Shown here: positions 28,159 to 35,540 of the stretch, one piece after another | How positions within the stretch are numbered: the first letter of the stretch is position 1 | How the letters are laid out: every line of letters starts with the position of its first letter | Source: Cellulophaga sp. L1A9 | GTDB lineage: Bacteria; Bacteroidota; Bacteroidia; Flavobacteriales; Flavobacteriaceae | Direction: 5' to 3' | Assembly: GCF_009797025.1 (NCBI RefSeq) | Contig: NZ_CP047027.1 | Location: forward strand, 1,178,001-1,242,000 | Length of the DNA stretch: 64,000 bases | Made by a program: the position numbers and the translations under genes | The notes under the pieces: generated by a model | Seen by the model: only the letters and a program-made list of their open reading frames with translations | Told to the model about the DNA's origin: nothing | The model's database searches: none

Positions 28159-28765
28159 CTATTTCTTTATCTTTAATTATTTTGTACCCGTCTCCTGTTT
28201 TATGAGCATTCAGAATCGTAAAATCTCTACTGAAATCCATTCCCATTCCATGAATCAGTGTGCCATCTTTTTCATCAGAATACTTAAACTTTTCTTGCGT
28301 AAAAATCCACTCATTATGTTGGTCGTAGTACAACTGTGTCGTCTCTAAGCGTTTGCCATCTTGCATTTCTATCACCACGTTACCTTGTAAATCTATAACG
28401 CCAGTTCCAGAATAAATTATAGCATAATCTGACAAAATTACACTTTTATTACCGTCTTTATCAAAAAACTCAACACGTATTCCTTTTGGAAAAGTACGAT
28501 GAGGAAAAGAAAGATTTTCAAAATCCTCACTAATTTCACCTGTTAGCACAGCCACCTTTTTACTTTTAGAAACCTCTTCGCTAGATAAGACTTCTTTGGC
28601 TTCGGTATATACTAACTTGTAATTTTCTGCAACTCCCTGAGGATACAAGTTTTTCTTTGCTTCTTCACCAACCCTTTCATAGTCATCAGAACAAGCAAAA
28701 AAAAGCATTGCTATGGTGTAAACCACAGCAATGCTTTTAAAATTAAATACTTTAATATTTATCAT
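28151..28765 (-). CDS. lptC: LPS export protein LptC, lipoprotein-like
   Basis: 204 residues. The N-terminal hydrophobic segment ends with a lipobox-like FFAC, Cys25. The rest is beta-rich in the LptA/LptC jellyroll style with repeated strand patterns such as SDYAIIYSGTGVIDLQGNVVI, ending with TQEKFKYSDEKDGTLIHGMGMDFS. LptC passes lipopolysaccharide from the LptB2FG extractor to the LptA bridge. The gene is between a TPR protein and the CorC-like gene in the coaX operon. Confidence 0.9.
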   Translation of the reverse strand: MINIKVFNFKSIAVVYTIAMLFFACSDDYERVGEEAKKNLYPQGVAENYKLVYTEAKEVLSSEEVSKSKKVAVLTGEISEDFENLSFPHRTFPKGIRVEFFDKDGNKSVILSDYAIIYSGTGVIDLQGNVVIEMQDGKRLETTQLYYDQHNEWIFTQEKFKYSDEKDGTLIHGMGMDFSRDFTILNAHKTGDGYKIIKDKEIDG

Positions 28766-28766
28766 C

Positions 28767-30134
28767 TTATAGATTAGGCACTTTTACGCTACCACCTACC
28801 CAACAGTTAAAGGTAACAGTTTTACCTGCCATTCCTGAACTAAATATCATTTCTTTTGATGGCGCTTTAGACATGTAACTGGTTACTGCCTGATTAGATC
28901 TACCACTTAAAGAAGGATCTACTCTACCCGCTTGTCTCGCTACTTCTGCAGCTTTCCAATACATTGCTCTTTTATCAAAAGCCGTGGCACCACAATCATT
29001 AGCACTGTTAGCATATAATGTTGCTATCAATAAATATGCTTTACCATTAGAAGAATTAGCATCAATTGCTTTTTGAGCATAACTTCTAGCATTAGATCTG
29101 CTGCTTCTAGAATAACTAGTTGCAATTTTATATAATAAATCTGATTTCTTATACTTATCAGTTTCTAAATCTACAGCTTTATTAAAGTAAGAAACTGCAG
29201 AGCTCGTTTTATTAGCTTTCATTTCTAAATACCCTAAATACACATATAAATCTGCAGTTGGCTCCATTGCTAATTGCGCATCTAACAACTTCTTGAACAT
29301 TGGATCGTCAGTACATTCTTTGTTGAACATTCTGTTTACCGCTCTTTTTACCCAAGTAATATCACTTTTCTTCTCTTCATAATTTTTCTCATAAAGAGGT
29401 ATTAAGTTAGAACAGTCTGCTAAAGCTCCTAATTTAGAATCAATACTTCCTTCTATCTTACCATAAGTCTCAGAGTTCTGAGTACTAGCTGCTAAAATTC
29501 TCTTTTCTTTAGAAGTAATTGTACCCGCATCTTCTTTAGGTAATAATTGCTCAATACGATCTGTTAATTTTTTATTCTCAACACCTATCTGCTCCATTAC
29601 ATTATCATAGGTATCAAAAACTTCTTGCAAATCTTTTGCTCCCGCATTGTGCAATTCTACCAATTCCGTAAAATAGATATACAATGCTTTAGGGTTGCTA
29701 AAGTTTGCTTTATCTTCAGTAAAACCTTTATGCAACACATCATAGATTTCTTGTTCAGAACCTATTTTGTTGTCATACATAGCGATACCTTTATCTGCTG
29801 CAACACCTGCTAATGTAAAATTAGCTGGAAATTGTACCAAACTAGCATCATAAAGTCCCATTAAATCTTTAAAGAAACCTTCTTTCTCTGCTCCAGTTGC
29901 TTTTTCAATTTTGTATTTCAAAATCCTCTCACCATAAGCAAAATTTGCTTTGTGTAAACCTGGGCAGTTATCATAAACCATTTTCCATGGTGTATATGCT
30001 GCTTCGTAATTCTTAACTTTTACGTGCTCTGAGTATATAGACAGGTTTGTTGTACATTCCGGATTGTTCTGAGCCGACATTGTTCCTACAAAGCCTAAAA
30101 CCGCAAGGGCTACGATGTAAAACTTCTTTTTCAT
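28767..30134 (-). CDS. Exported TPR-repeat protein
   Basis: 455 residues with a signal peptide ending near TMSAQ (18-22). TPR-like helical pairs occur through the middle and C-terminal half, for example ADLYVYLGYLEMKANKTSSA and KAYLLIATLYANSA around 290-375. Two cysteine pairs near the N- and C-termini may form disulphides. Precise role unknown; it probably serves as a periplasmic scaffold. It sits between an outer-membrane barrel gene (17 bp gap) and lptC (1 bp), which suggests an envelope-assembly role. Confidence 0.82.
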   Translation of the reverse strand: MKKKFYIVALAVLGFVGTMSAQNNPECTTNLSIYSEHVKVKNYEAAYTPWKMVYDNCPGLHKANFAYGERILKYKIEKATGAEKEGFFKDLMGLYDASLVQFPANFTLAGVAADKGIAMYDNKIGSEQEIYDVLHKGFTEDKANFSNPKALYIYFTELVELHNAGAKDLQEVFDTYDNVMEQIGVENKKLTDRIEQLLPKEDAGTITSKEKRILAASTQNSETYGKIEGSIDSKLGALADCSNLIPLYEKNYEEKKSDITWVKRAVNRMFNKECTDDPMFKKLLDAQLAMEPTADLYVYLGYLEMKANKTSSAVSYFNKAVDLETDKYKKSDLLYKIATSYSRSSRSNARSYAQKAIDANSSNGKAYLLIATLYANSANDCGATAFDKRAMYWKAAEVARQAGRVDPSLSGRSNQAVTSYMSKAPSKEMIFSSGMAGKTVTFNCWVGGSVKVPNL

Positions 30135-30151
30135 ATTCTAGTATTTAATGG

Positions 30152-31414
30152 TTAATTAATTTTTCTTTTTCTGAACCATCTATCGTTTAAAGATAGTCCA
30201 ATGTTTACTTTAAAATAATTTTCTTTGATCAAACCAGCATCGATAGATCCTCTTTTTCCGATTTCGAATCCGATATTAAGATTAGAGATATCTCTGCCCA
30301 GCGGTAATCCAGTTCCAAAAGTTATGCCAAAATCATTAATATCTTCATTATTTATTTCCATTCCTGTCTGAGAGACACGTATACCAGCCCTGTAAACTAC
30401 TCTCTTTAAGTAGTTTGTAAACGAATTATACTCTGGAATAAAATATCCTCCTAATGCAAAACCACTTGCATCGTTGTATACTAAATTATCTAGTTCAAAG
30501 AAGTTATTTTCATATTTACTAAATTCCTGAAATGTATATTCAGCACCTAAAAACCATTTCAATTTCTCCCCAATACCTAATCCTAAGGTTGTCTTAGTTG
30601 GTATTCTCACAGCTTCAAATTTTCTTCCTTCCGCCTCTAAGTTCAAATCAACTACTTCTATCTCCTGACCCGTTACTCTAGAGAAAGAACCTATAGATTG
30701 AGAATTTTCAGCATTTAAATTCACCTGCGTATCCACACCAATAGAGGTGTACAAGGTATATTTTTCTGATATTTTAGGTGTATAATTAATAGAGTAATTA
30801 AAATCAAACCCACCTAACTGGGTTTCTCTTTTATCTAATGTACCGTATTGAGCATCAGATGATGTCTGAACACGCGTTGAATTGATTGTTCCAAAATTAT
30901 AATTTACCGTAGCACCGATAGAGATATCTTCCATCAATTTATATCCTAATGAGAAATAAACCCGATTTAAACCACCATCACCAGCATAATTATTTAAAAC
31001 AGTTACATCATCAACCGTTGTTGAAGCTTCCAAATCATACCCAACAGAAGTATATGGCATTAAACCAAAACCCATCCCGAAACCTTTTGCTAAAGGCACA
31101 CCAATGGATAAATAATCTAGATTTGTTACTGAAGTACTTTGACTAGCGTCGGAAGTTTTTAACCCTACGTTCTTGTATGAGATACCACCAGAATAGGTTG
31201 TAAGCATTAATCCGCTATAGGCCGCTGGGTTTTTTAAATTAATATGGATACTATCACCTGCCATACTAATGCCCCCCATCATTTGATTGTCTACCGTTCC
31301 GGAATTTCGCGTCTCTCCTAAACCAAAATACGAATACGGAGAAACCGTTCCGTTCTGAGCACTTAAACCTATTGAGGTTAAGAGCACTATTGCAACAAAA
31401 ATTTTCTTAATCAT
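30152..31414 (-). CDS. Outer-membrane beta-barrel protein
   Basis: 420 residues, signal peptide to about residue 19 (LSAQ). Many alternating hydrophobic strands and aromatic residues, beginning SPYSYFGLGETRNSG and including repeated YTxxGVD/GLGIGEK turns, are typical of a FadL-like barrel of the phylum. The substrate is unknown. It abuts coaX with no gap and precedes the TPR and lptC genes in one operon. Confidence 0.8.
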   Translation of the reverse strand: MIKKIFVAIVLLTSIGLSAQNGTVSPYSYFGLGETRNSGTVDNQMMGGISMAGDSIHINLKNPAAYSGLMLTTYSGGISYKNVGLKTSDASQSTSVTNLDYLSIGVPLAKGFGMGFGLMPYTSVGYDLEASTTVDDVTVLNNYAGDGGLNRVYFSLGYKLMEDISIGATVNYNFGTINSTRVQTSSDAQYGTLDKRETQLGGFDFNYSINYTPKISEKYTLYTSIGVDTQVNLNAENSQSIGSFSRVTGQEIEVVDLNLEAEGRKFEAVRIPTKTTLGLGIGEKLKWFLGAEYTFQEFSKYENNFFELDNLVYNDASGFALGGYFIPEYNSFTNYLKRVVYRAGIRVSQTGMEINNEDINDFGITFGTGLPLGRDISNLNIGFEIGKRGSIDAGLIKENYFKVNIGLSLNDRWFRKRKIN

Positions 31415-32143
31415 TTACTTTTTATTGTATTCCAATAAACAATTTAACCCTTCGAGGAGAAATTTTGGATTGGCAAATATGGTATTTTTTGTTCGTTTTG
31501 ACAAGAATAGGGCATCACCTCCTGTTAAAATAACTGTTAAATTATTAAATCGTTGATTATATTGTTCAATTATTCCGTTTAATTCAATTGTTACCCCATT
31601 TACGACACCACTATGTATGCAATTAATTGTTGAGTTTCCAATAAAGTCCGTGAGTTCTTCTTTTTCCAATAAAGGTAATTTTGCCGTTTGTTCATGCAAT
31701 GCTTTATAACGCATATGTATTCCCGGTGAAATTGCACCTCCAATATACTCCCCATAATCATTTACCATGTCATACGTAATACAAGTCCCCGCATCAATGA
31801 CCAACGTATTGCCTTTTGGATTATGATAAAATGCAGCTGTTGCCAAAGCGATACGATCTACACCCAAGGTTTCAGGTGTTGCGTATGAATTCTTAATCGG
31901 TGTTTTTGTCTTACTTGTCAACTGATGTAATTTACAAAACAAAGAAACCACAGCCATATCTGTCCTCTCAAGTGCGCCAACAGAAGAAATAATAGCATCT
32001 GTAATGTTCGGAAATTTATCAAAAATCAGTTTTACACGTGCTACAAATTCTGAAATCTCGAATTGTTCGTGATGAATTTCTGTTTTTTCACGAAAAACAG
32101 AAATTTTAATTAAGCTGTTACCTGCGTCTATTATTAGGTTCAT
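31415..32143 (-). CDS. coaX: Type III pantothenate kinase
   Basis: 242 residues, full length. It phosphorylates pantothenate in the first step of coenzyme A synthesis. ASKHA-fold motifs: IIDAGNSLIKI with Asp6 at the N-terminus, TLGVDRIALATAAF, VIDAGTCITYD and GGAISPGIHMRYKALHEQTAKLP. First gene of the minus-strand operon that continues with the barrel, TPR, lptC and CorC-like genes. Its start faces the tRNA-Phe promoter. Confidence 0.95.
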   Translation of the reverse strand: MNLIIDAGNSLIKISVFREKTEIHHEQFEISEFVARVKLIFDKFPNITDAIISSVGALERTDMAVVSLFCKLHQLTSKTKTPIKNSYATPETLGVDRIALATAAFYHNPKGNTLVIDAGTCITYDMVNDYGEYIGGAISPGIHMRYKALHEQTAKLPLLEKEELTDFIGNSTINCIHSGVVNGVTIELNGIIEQYNQRFNNLTVILTGGDALFLSKRTKNTIFANPKFLLEGLNCLLEYNKK

Positions 32144-32196
32144 GCCTCAAAGTTCTGAAATTATAAAAAAACATTTGACATTTTTTTCATTTTTTA

Positions 32197-32227
32197 TTTG
32201 GATATCGCAAAATAGAATATATATTTG
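32197..32227 (+). promoter_or_regulatory. Promoter of tRNA-Phe
   Basis: TTTG at 32197-32200, 19 bp spacing, then TATATTTG at 32220-32227. Both boxes match the Bacteroidota consensus, and the tRNA begins 18 bp after the -7 box. Confidence 0.8.
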
Positions 32228-32245
32228 CAGCCGCTTAACGGCATT

Positions 32246-32318
32246 GGTGCCTTAGCTCAGTTGGTAGAGCAATGGACTGAAAATCCATGTGTCCCTGGTT
32301 CGATTCCTGGAGGCACCA
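32246..32318 (+). tRNA. tRNA-Phe (anticodon GAA)
   Basis: 73 bases. Acceptor stem GGTGCCT (32246-32252) pairs with AGGCACC (32311-32317). The anticodon stem ATGGA/TCCAT encloses the loop CTGAAAA with GAA at 32279-32281. The T arm has GGTTCGATTCC. The 3' CCA is not fully encoded. A degenerate copy of its 3' half lies at 32651-32690. Confidence 0.96.
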
Positions 32319-32372
32319 CAACAAAAACCCAAACAGAAATGTTTGGGTTTTTTTGTTTAAAAAACTAAAACT
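32292..32372 (+). repeat. Direct repeat copy A: tRNA-Phe 3' end, terminator and flank
   Basis: The left and intact copy, starting with TCCCTGGTTC of the T arm and running through CCACAACAAAAA, ACAGAAATGTTTGG and GTTTAAAAAACT. Copy B is at 32651-32742. Confidence 0.75.
32324..32354 (+). terminator. Terminator of tRNA-Phe
   Basis: A 12-bp stem AAAACCCAAACA / TGTTTGGGTTTT with a GAAA loop, ending in a T run, directly after the tRNA. Confidence 0.85.
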
Positions 32373-32634
32373 GAAGCACTTTCTATATTTTCTTCATCGT
32401 ACATCAATAAATATTACATTGGTGAGACTCCAAATCTCAAAAACAGATTAGAACAACATCAAAATCATTACTTTCCTAAAGGGTTTACAAAAATAGCAGA
32501 ATACTGCACTGTTGTCTTATGAAAATAATGTAACTCAAAAGATGCTGCTGTTTACTTAGAAAAAGTAATCAAAAGAATGAAAAGCAAACTATTTATCTTA
32601 AAGATTCAAGCAACGTCAATACCTAGTTGATATC
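32371..32634 (+). pseudogene. Decayed GIY-YIG nuclease gene
   Basis: Conceptual translation gives FYIFFIVHQ in one frame, then NKYYIGETPNLKNRLEQHQ, HYFPKGFTKIAEYCTVVL and, after two in-frame stops, KDAAVYLEKVIKRMKSK. These are the N-terminal strand, the YIG-and-Arg core, the FTK segment and the terminal helix of the small single-domain GIY-YIG proteins common in flavobacteria. A frameshift near 32400 and stops near 32519-32527 show it is dead. It lies between the tRNA-Phe terminator and a degenerate copy of the same tRNA end. Confidence 0.75.
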
Positions 32635-32650
32635 CTGAGCAAAAAATTGA

Positions 32651-32742
32651 TCCCTGGTTCTTCCGAAACTTCGATACGGGAGTCGCCACAACAAAAATCT
32701 CAACAGAAATGTTTGGTTTTTTTTTGTTTAAAAAACTGAAAC
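32651..32742 (+). repeat. Direct repeat copy B: degenerate tRNA 3' end and terminator
   Basis: Shares TCCCTGGTTC, GCCACAACAAAAA, AACAGAAATGTTTGG, and TTTGTTTAAAAAACT with copy A, with a divergent insert of about 11 bases in the T-arm region and a broken terminator stem. It marks the right end of the inserted segment. Confidence 0.75.
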
Positions 32743-32765
32743 TAAAACCCTACATTTAATAAAAC

Positions 32766-34247
32766 ATGAAGAACTCTAATAAAATTATTTTAGCTTTTAT
32801 TTCTCTTTGCCTTATCACTGGTTTTATTTATTTGAACTATGATATCCCTAAAAGAAAACAAAAAGCAAGAACAGGGCAAGAACTTTCAAAGGTGTATTGT
32901 GCAAGTTGCCATTTGTATCCAGAACCAAATGTGCTTCCCCAATCTATTTGGCAAAATACATTACTACCTGAAATGAAAAACAGAATGGGGCTAGGCAACC
33001 TTAAGTCTCTTGTCTCAAAAATAGGGTATGATGAATATATAGATTTGTCTCAAAAAGGAGTTTACGCACTCAGTCCAATGCTCTCCAATGAAGAATGGAT
33101 GTTAATAGAAAAATTTTACATAGATAATTCTCCCACTGTATCTTCTCCTCAAATTACTAAACCTCACAACTTTTTACAACCATCTTCTGTTCAAATACTA
33201 AAAAATTTAGAACAAAAACAAGGACTAACAACTTATTTTGGAATTGAAAATAACTATCTACTAACCGCTAATGTTTTAGGCGAGCTTAAGGCTACTGACC
33301 TTCAAACTAAAAAAAAACATAGTGTACAATTGCCAAGTCCCATAGTAGAAATCAAAAACAATATAGTGCTCTGTATTGGAGGAAATATGAACCCTACTGA
33401 AGAAAAATTAGGAAGTCTTCATCAATTTAATGCTGATTTCAAACTTCAAAAATTACTAATTGATAAATTACATAGACCTGTAGATTTTGAGTACATCGAC
33501 TTAAATAATGACAAAATCAAAGATTATTTAATTGCTGAATTTGGCAATCACACAGGTCAGATAACATTTATAGACGGAAAATCAAAAGAAAGAAAAATTA
33601 TTGGAACAAACCCTGGAGCTAGAAACTTTGTACTAAGAGACGTCAACAATGATGGCCAGATGGATTTTTATGTTTTAACAACTCAAGCAAGAGAACGCAT
33701 AAGCTTATTTATAAATGAGGGTAATGCCAATTTTAAAGAACGTATTATACTGGAGTTTCCGCCGCATCACGGATCTAGTTATTTTCAATTAGAGGACTTT
33801 AACAATGATGGCAAGGAAGAAATTATTATGGCTAATGGCGATAATGCTGATTACAGCATAGTAAAGAAAAGCTTTCATGGCATACGTGTTTTTGAACACC
33901 AAAAGAAGACTTGGAAAGAAGTCTTCTTCTTTCCATCTTATGGAGCGACGAATCTTTTAAAGGTAGATTTGAACGATGATGGTTTAATGGATATGGTTTC
34001 CTCTTCATTTTTTGTTGAACCTGAATTTAAAAAAACGGAACAAGTAATTTACTTTATAAACGAAGGTGGTTTTAAATTTAAAATCTCCCACCCTAAACTT
34101 CCTGAAATGATTCCAATGACAATGAGATTAGGAGATGCTAATAAAGATAATAACATAGAAGTCTATATCGGTAATTTCGAATTTCAACCTAATTCAAATC
34201 CGAATTTTAATTTCATTGAATCCGTAATTATTACTCCTGAATTTTAA
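32766..34247 (+). CDS. FG-GAP repeat protein with a cytochrome c haem motif
   Basis: 493 residues. A membrane anchor or signal segment (7-24) is followed by a CxxCH haem-binding motif at Cys45-Cys48-His49 in VYCASCHLYPEP. Five FG-GAP/VCBS-type acidic loops follow in a propeller: DLNNDKIKD, DVNNDGQMD, DFNNDGKEE, DLNDDGLMD and DANKDNNIE, each suited to calcium. Role unknown; such proteins are exported and often sit beside SusC/SusD loci. The ATG at 32766 has a weak TACATTTA box 15 bp upstream. It lies next to the AraC gene, convergent to it. Confidence 0.85.
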   Translation: MKNSNKIILAFISLCLITGFIYLNYDIPKRKQKARTGQELSKVYCASCHLYPEPNVLPQSIWQNTLLPEMKNRMGLGNLKSLVSKIGYDEYIDLSQKGVYALSPMLSNEEWMLIEKFYIDNSPTVSSPQITKPHNFLQPSSVQILKNLEQKQGLTTYFGIENNYLLTANVLGELKATDLQTKKKHSVQLPSPIVEIKNNIVLCIGGNMNPTEEKLGSLHQFNADFKLQKLLIDKLHRPVDFEYIDLNNDKIKDYLIAEFGNHTGQITFIDGKSKERKIIGTNPGARNFVLRDVNNDGQMDFYVLTTQARERISLFINEGNANFKERIILEFPPHHGSSYFQLEDFNNDGKEEIIMANGDNADYSIVKKSFHGIRVFEHQKKTWKEVFFFPSYGATNLLKVDLNDDGLMDMVSSSFFVEPEFKKTEQVIYFINEGGFKFKISHPKLPEMIPMTMRLGDANKDNNIEVYIGNFEFQPNSNPNFNFIESVIITPEF

Positions 34248-34319
34248 TACTCAATCATCATAACATGGTGATTACAAAGAACTAATAGCTACCCAAAAAA
34301 TAACACATAATAGACAAAC

Positions 34320-35174
34320 TTAAAGCGCGTTCCTTTTTCTAAAATCACTAGGCGTTGTATTCTCCTTAGCTCTAAAAGTTTTTGAAAACGACTGAACATT
34401 TTCAAAACCACACTGAAACGCTATTTCAGAAAAGCTTAAATCACTTTCCTTTACCATACCTTTTGCTTTACTAAGCCTATGCATTAAATGATATTGTTTT
34501 AAGGTCATATCCGTTTTCTCTTTAAACAATTTTCTCAACAAAGAATAACTAACATTAAAATTCTGAGCAACATCCTCAAAATTTATTTTGGCTCTTATGT
34601 GTCTTTGAATATATCTTTCAACATCAAAGATCATTTTCCCTTTTCTAGAAATTTGATTTTTATTCGTTAAAAAATTAGAATACAATACTCTTAAAATATC
34701 AATAAAAATAAATTGCAACCCCACATCTTGACTAGAAGTATTATTTTTCAATATATTCATTAAGGATTCAAATTGTAAATCAATTTCATAATTAAACCCA
34801 ATTTGATATACTTGTTGATTCATATTGAATAATTCATTTTCAATTAAATATTCAATATAATTCCCCCTAAAACTTACCGAATATTCTTCCCATGTAACAT
34901 TCTTATCTGGCACACATCTATACCAAGTATTAGGATAAATAACCAATAATGTTTCCTTAAAAATGTCTTGCCTAGTGATATGATCAGACTCAAAAAAACC
35001 AGTTCCATTTTTAATATAGATAATTTTATGATACTTAGATTTTACTCCAGAGATCCAATTTTTATTTAATTTCTTCTTTTCAGGAACATATCTAAAATAT
35101 TCTAAGTTTTGAATAGTAACTGCATTTTCGTTTACAGTTCCCTTTGAAGTAAAATTCCATTGAAAATTTTCCAT
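34320..35174 (-). CDS. AraC-family transcriptional regulator
   Basis: 284 residues from the chosen start. The N-terminal half (about 1-160) is an AraC-type cupin-like sensing domain. The C-terminal 95 residues carry two helix-turn-helix motifs: INFEDVAQNFNVSYSLLRKLFKE and FSEIAFQCGFENVQSFSKTFR, ending TPSDFRKR. An upstream in-frame ATG at 35225 would add 17 residues of unlikely sequence; the ATG at 35174 starts MENFQW. It is divergent from susC, and a 20-bp tandem repeat in the shared region is its likely target. Confidence 0.92.
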   Translation of the reverse strand: MENFQWNFTSKGTVNENAVTIQNLEYFRYVPEKKKLNKNWISGVKSKYHKIIYIKNGTGFFESDHITRQDIFKETLLVIYPNTWYRCVPDKNVTWEEYSVSFRGNYIEYLIENELFNMNQQVYQIGFNYEIDLQFESLMNILKNNTSSQDVGLQFIFIDILRVLYSNFLTNKNQISRKGKMIFDVERYIQRHIRAKINFEDVAQNFNVSYSLLRKLFKEKTDMTLKQYHLMHRLSKAKGMVKESDLSFSEIAFQCGFENVQSFSKTFRAKENTTPSDFRKRNAL

Positions 35175-35306
35175 AATTAAGATTTTCGAATTATCTATTT
35201 TTTTAACAATTAAGAAGTAAAACAAAAAAAATCACCCTCTAAACTTCTAAAATTATTAATCAAATTGTTAAATAAATACACTACAACGTTATAGTTTATT
35301 GCGAAC

Positions 35307-35347
35307 TATCAAAAATGACAAATTAAATATCAAAAATGACAAATTAA
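35307..35347 (+). promoter_or_regulatory. Tandem 20-bp repeat, candidate AraC-type operator
   Basis: TATCAAAAATGACAAATTAA occurs exactly at 35307-35326 and 35328-35347. The period is 21 bp, two helical turns, as in the paired direct-repeat sites of AraC-family activators. The second copy ends 16 bp before the putative -7 box of susC and so covers the -33 position, as expected for an activator. Confidence 0.65.
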
Positions 35348-35363
35348 TAAAGTTTTAACATAA

Positions 35364-35371
35364 TACTTTTA
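35364..35371 (+). promoter_or_regulatory. Putative -7 box of susC operon
   Basis: TACTTTTA has one mismatch to TAnnTTTG. No -33 TTTG is seen, consistent with an activator-dependent promoter. It would give a leader of about 160 bases. Confidence 0.4.
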
Positions 35372-35387
35372 TTCCAAATATGCATTT

Positions 35388-35441
35388 ACAGGTCTTTTTA
35401 TCATTAATATTCGTAATCAAAAACCTGTTTTAATGATAAAA
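35388..35441. repeat. Interleaved inverted repeats in the susC leader
   Basis: TTTTATCATTAA (35396-35407) is the exact inverse of TTAATGATAAAA (35430-35441). ACAGGT (35388-35393) is the inverse of ACCTGT (35423-35428). The two pairings cross, so in RNA they would be mutually exclusive or form a pseudoknot. Confidence 0.5.
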
Positions 35442-35540
35442 TCAAATATTTAACAATGAAAACTGTAATAAACATTCAATAGTAAAAATGATTTCGCTCA
35501 TCCTAATAACTCAAAATTAATTCAACTAAAATCAAAATTT

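Larger units (their letters stand above)
32319..32765. other. 447-bp non-coding gap after tRNA-Phe
   Basis: Holds, in order, the tRNA terminator, the GIY-YIG pseudogene, and the degenerate repeat of the tRNA end. No intact gene is seen. Confidence 0.8.
35175..35540. other. 366-bp divergent regulatory region, AraC gene and susC
   Basis: Very AT-rich. It contains the tandem repeat at 35307-35347, a TACTTTTA box at 35364-35371, and interleaved inverted repeats at 35388-35441 in what would be a long susC leader. No ORF of interest is seen. Confidence 0.7.

Noticed and set aside
30949..31146. Plus-strand ORF inside the outer-membrane barrel gene, rich in His, Gln and Asn
   Set aside because: Odd composition is explained by reading the opposite strand of a real gene; no upstream start signals.
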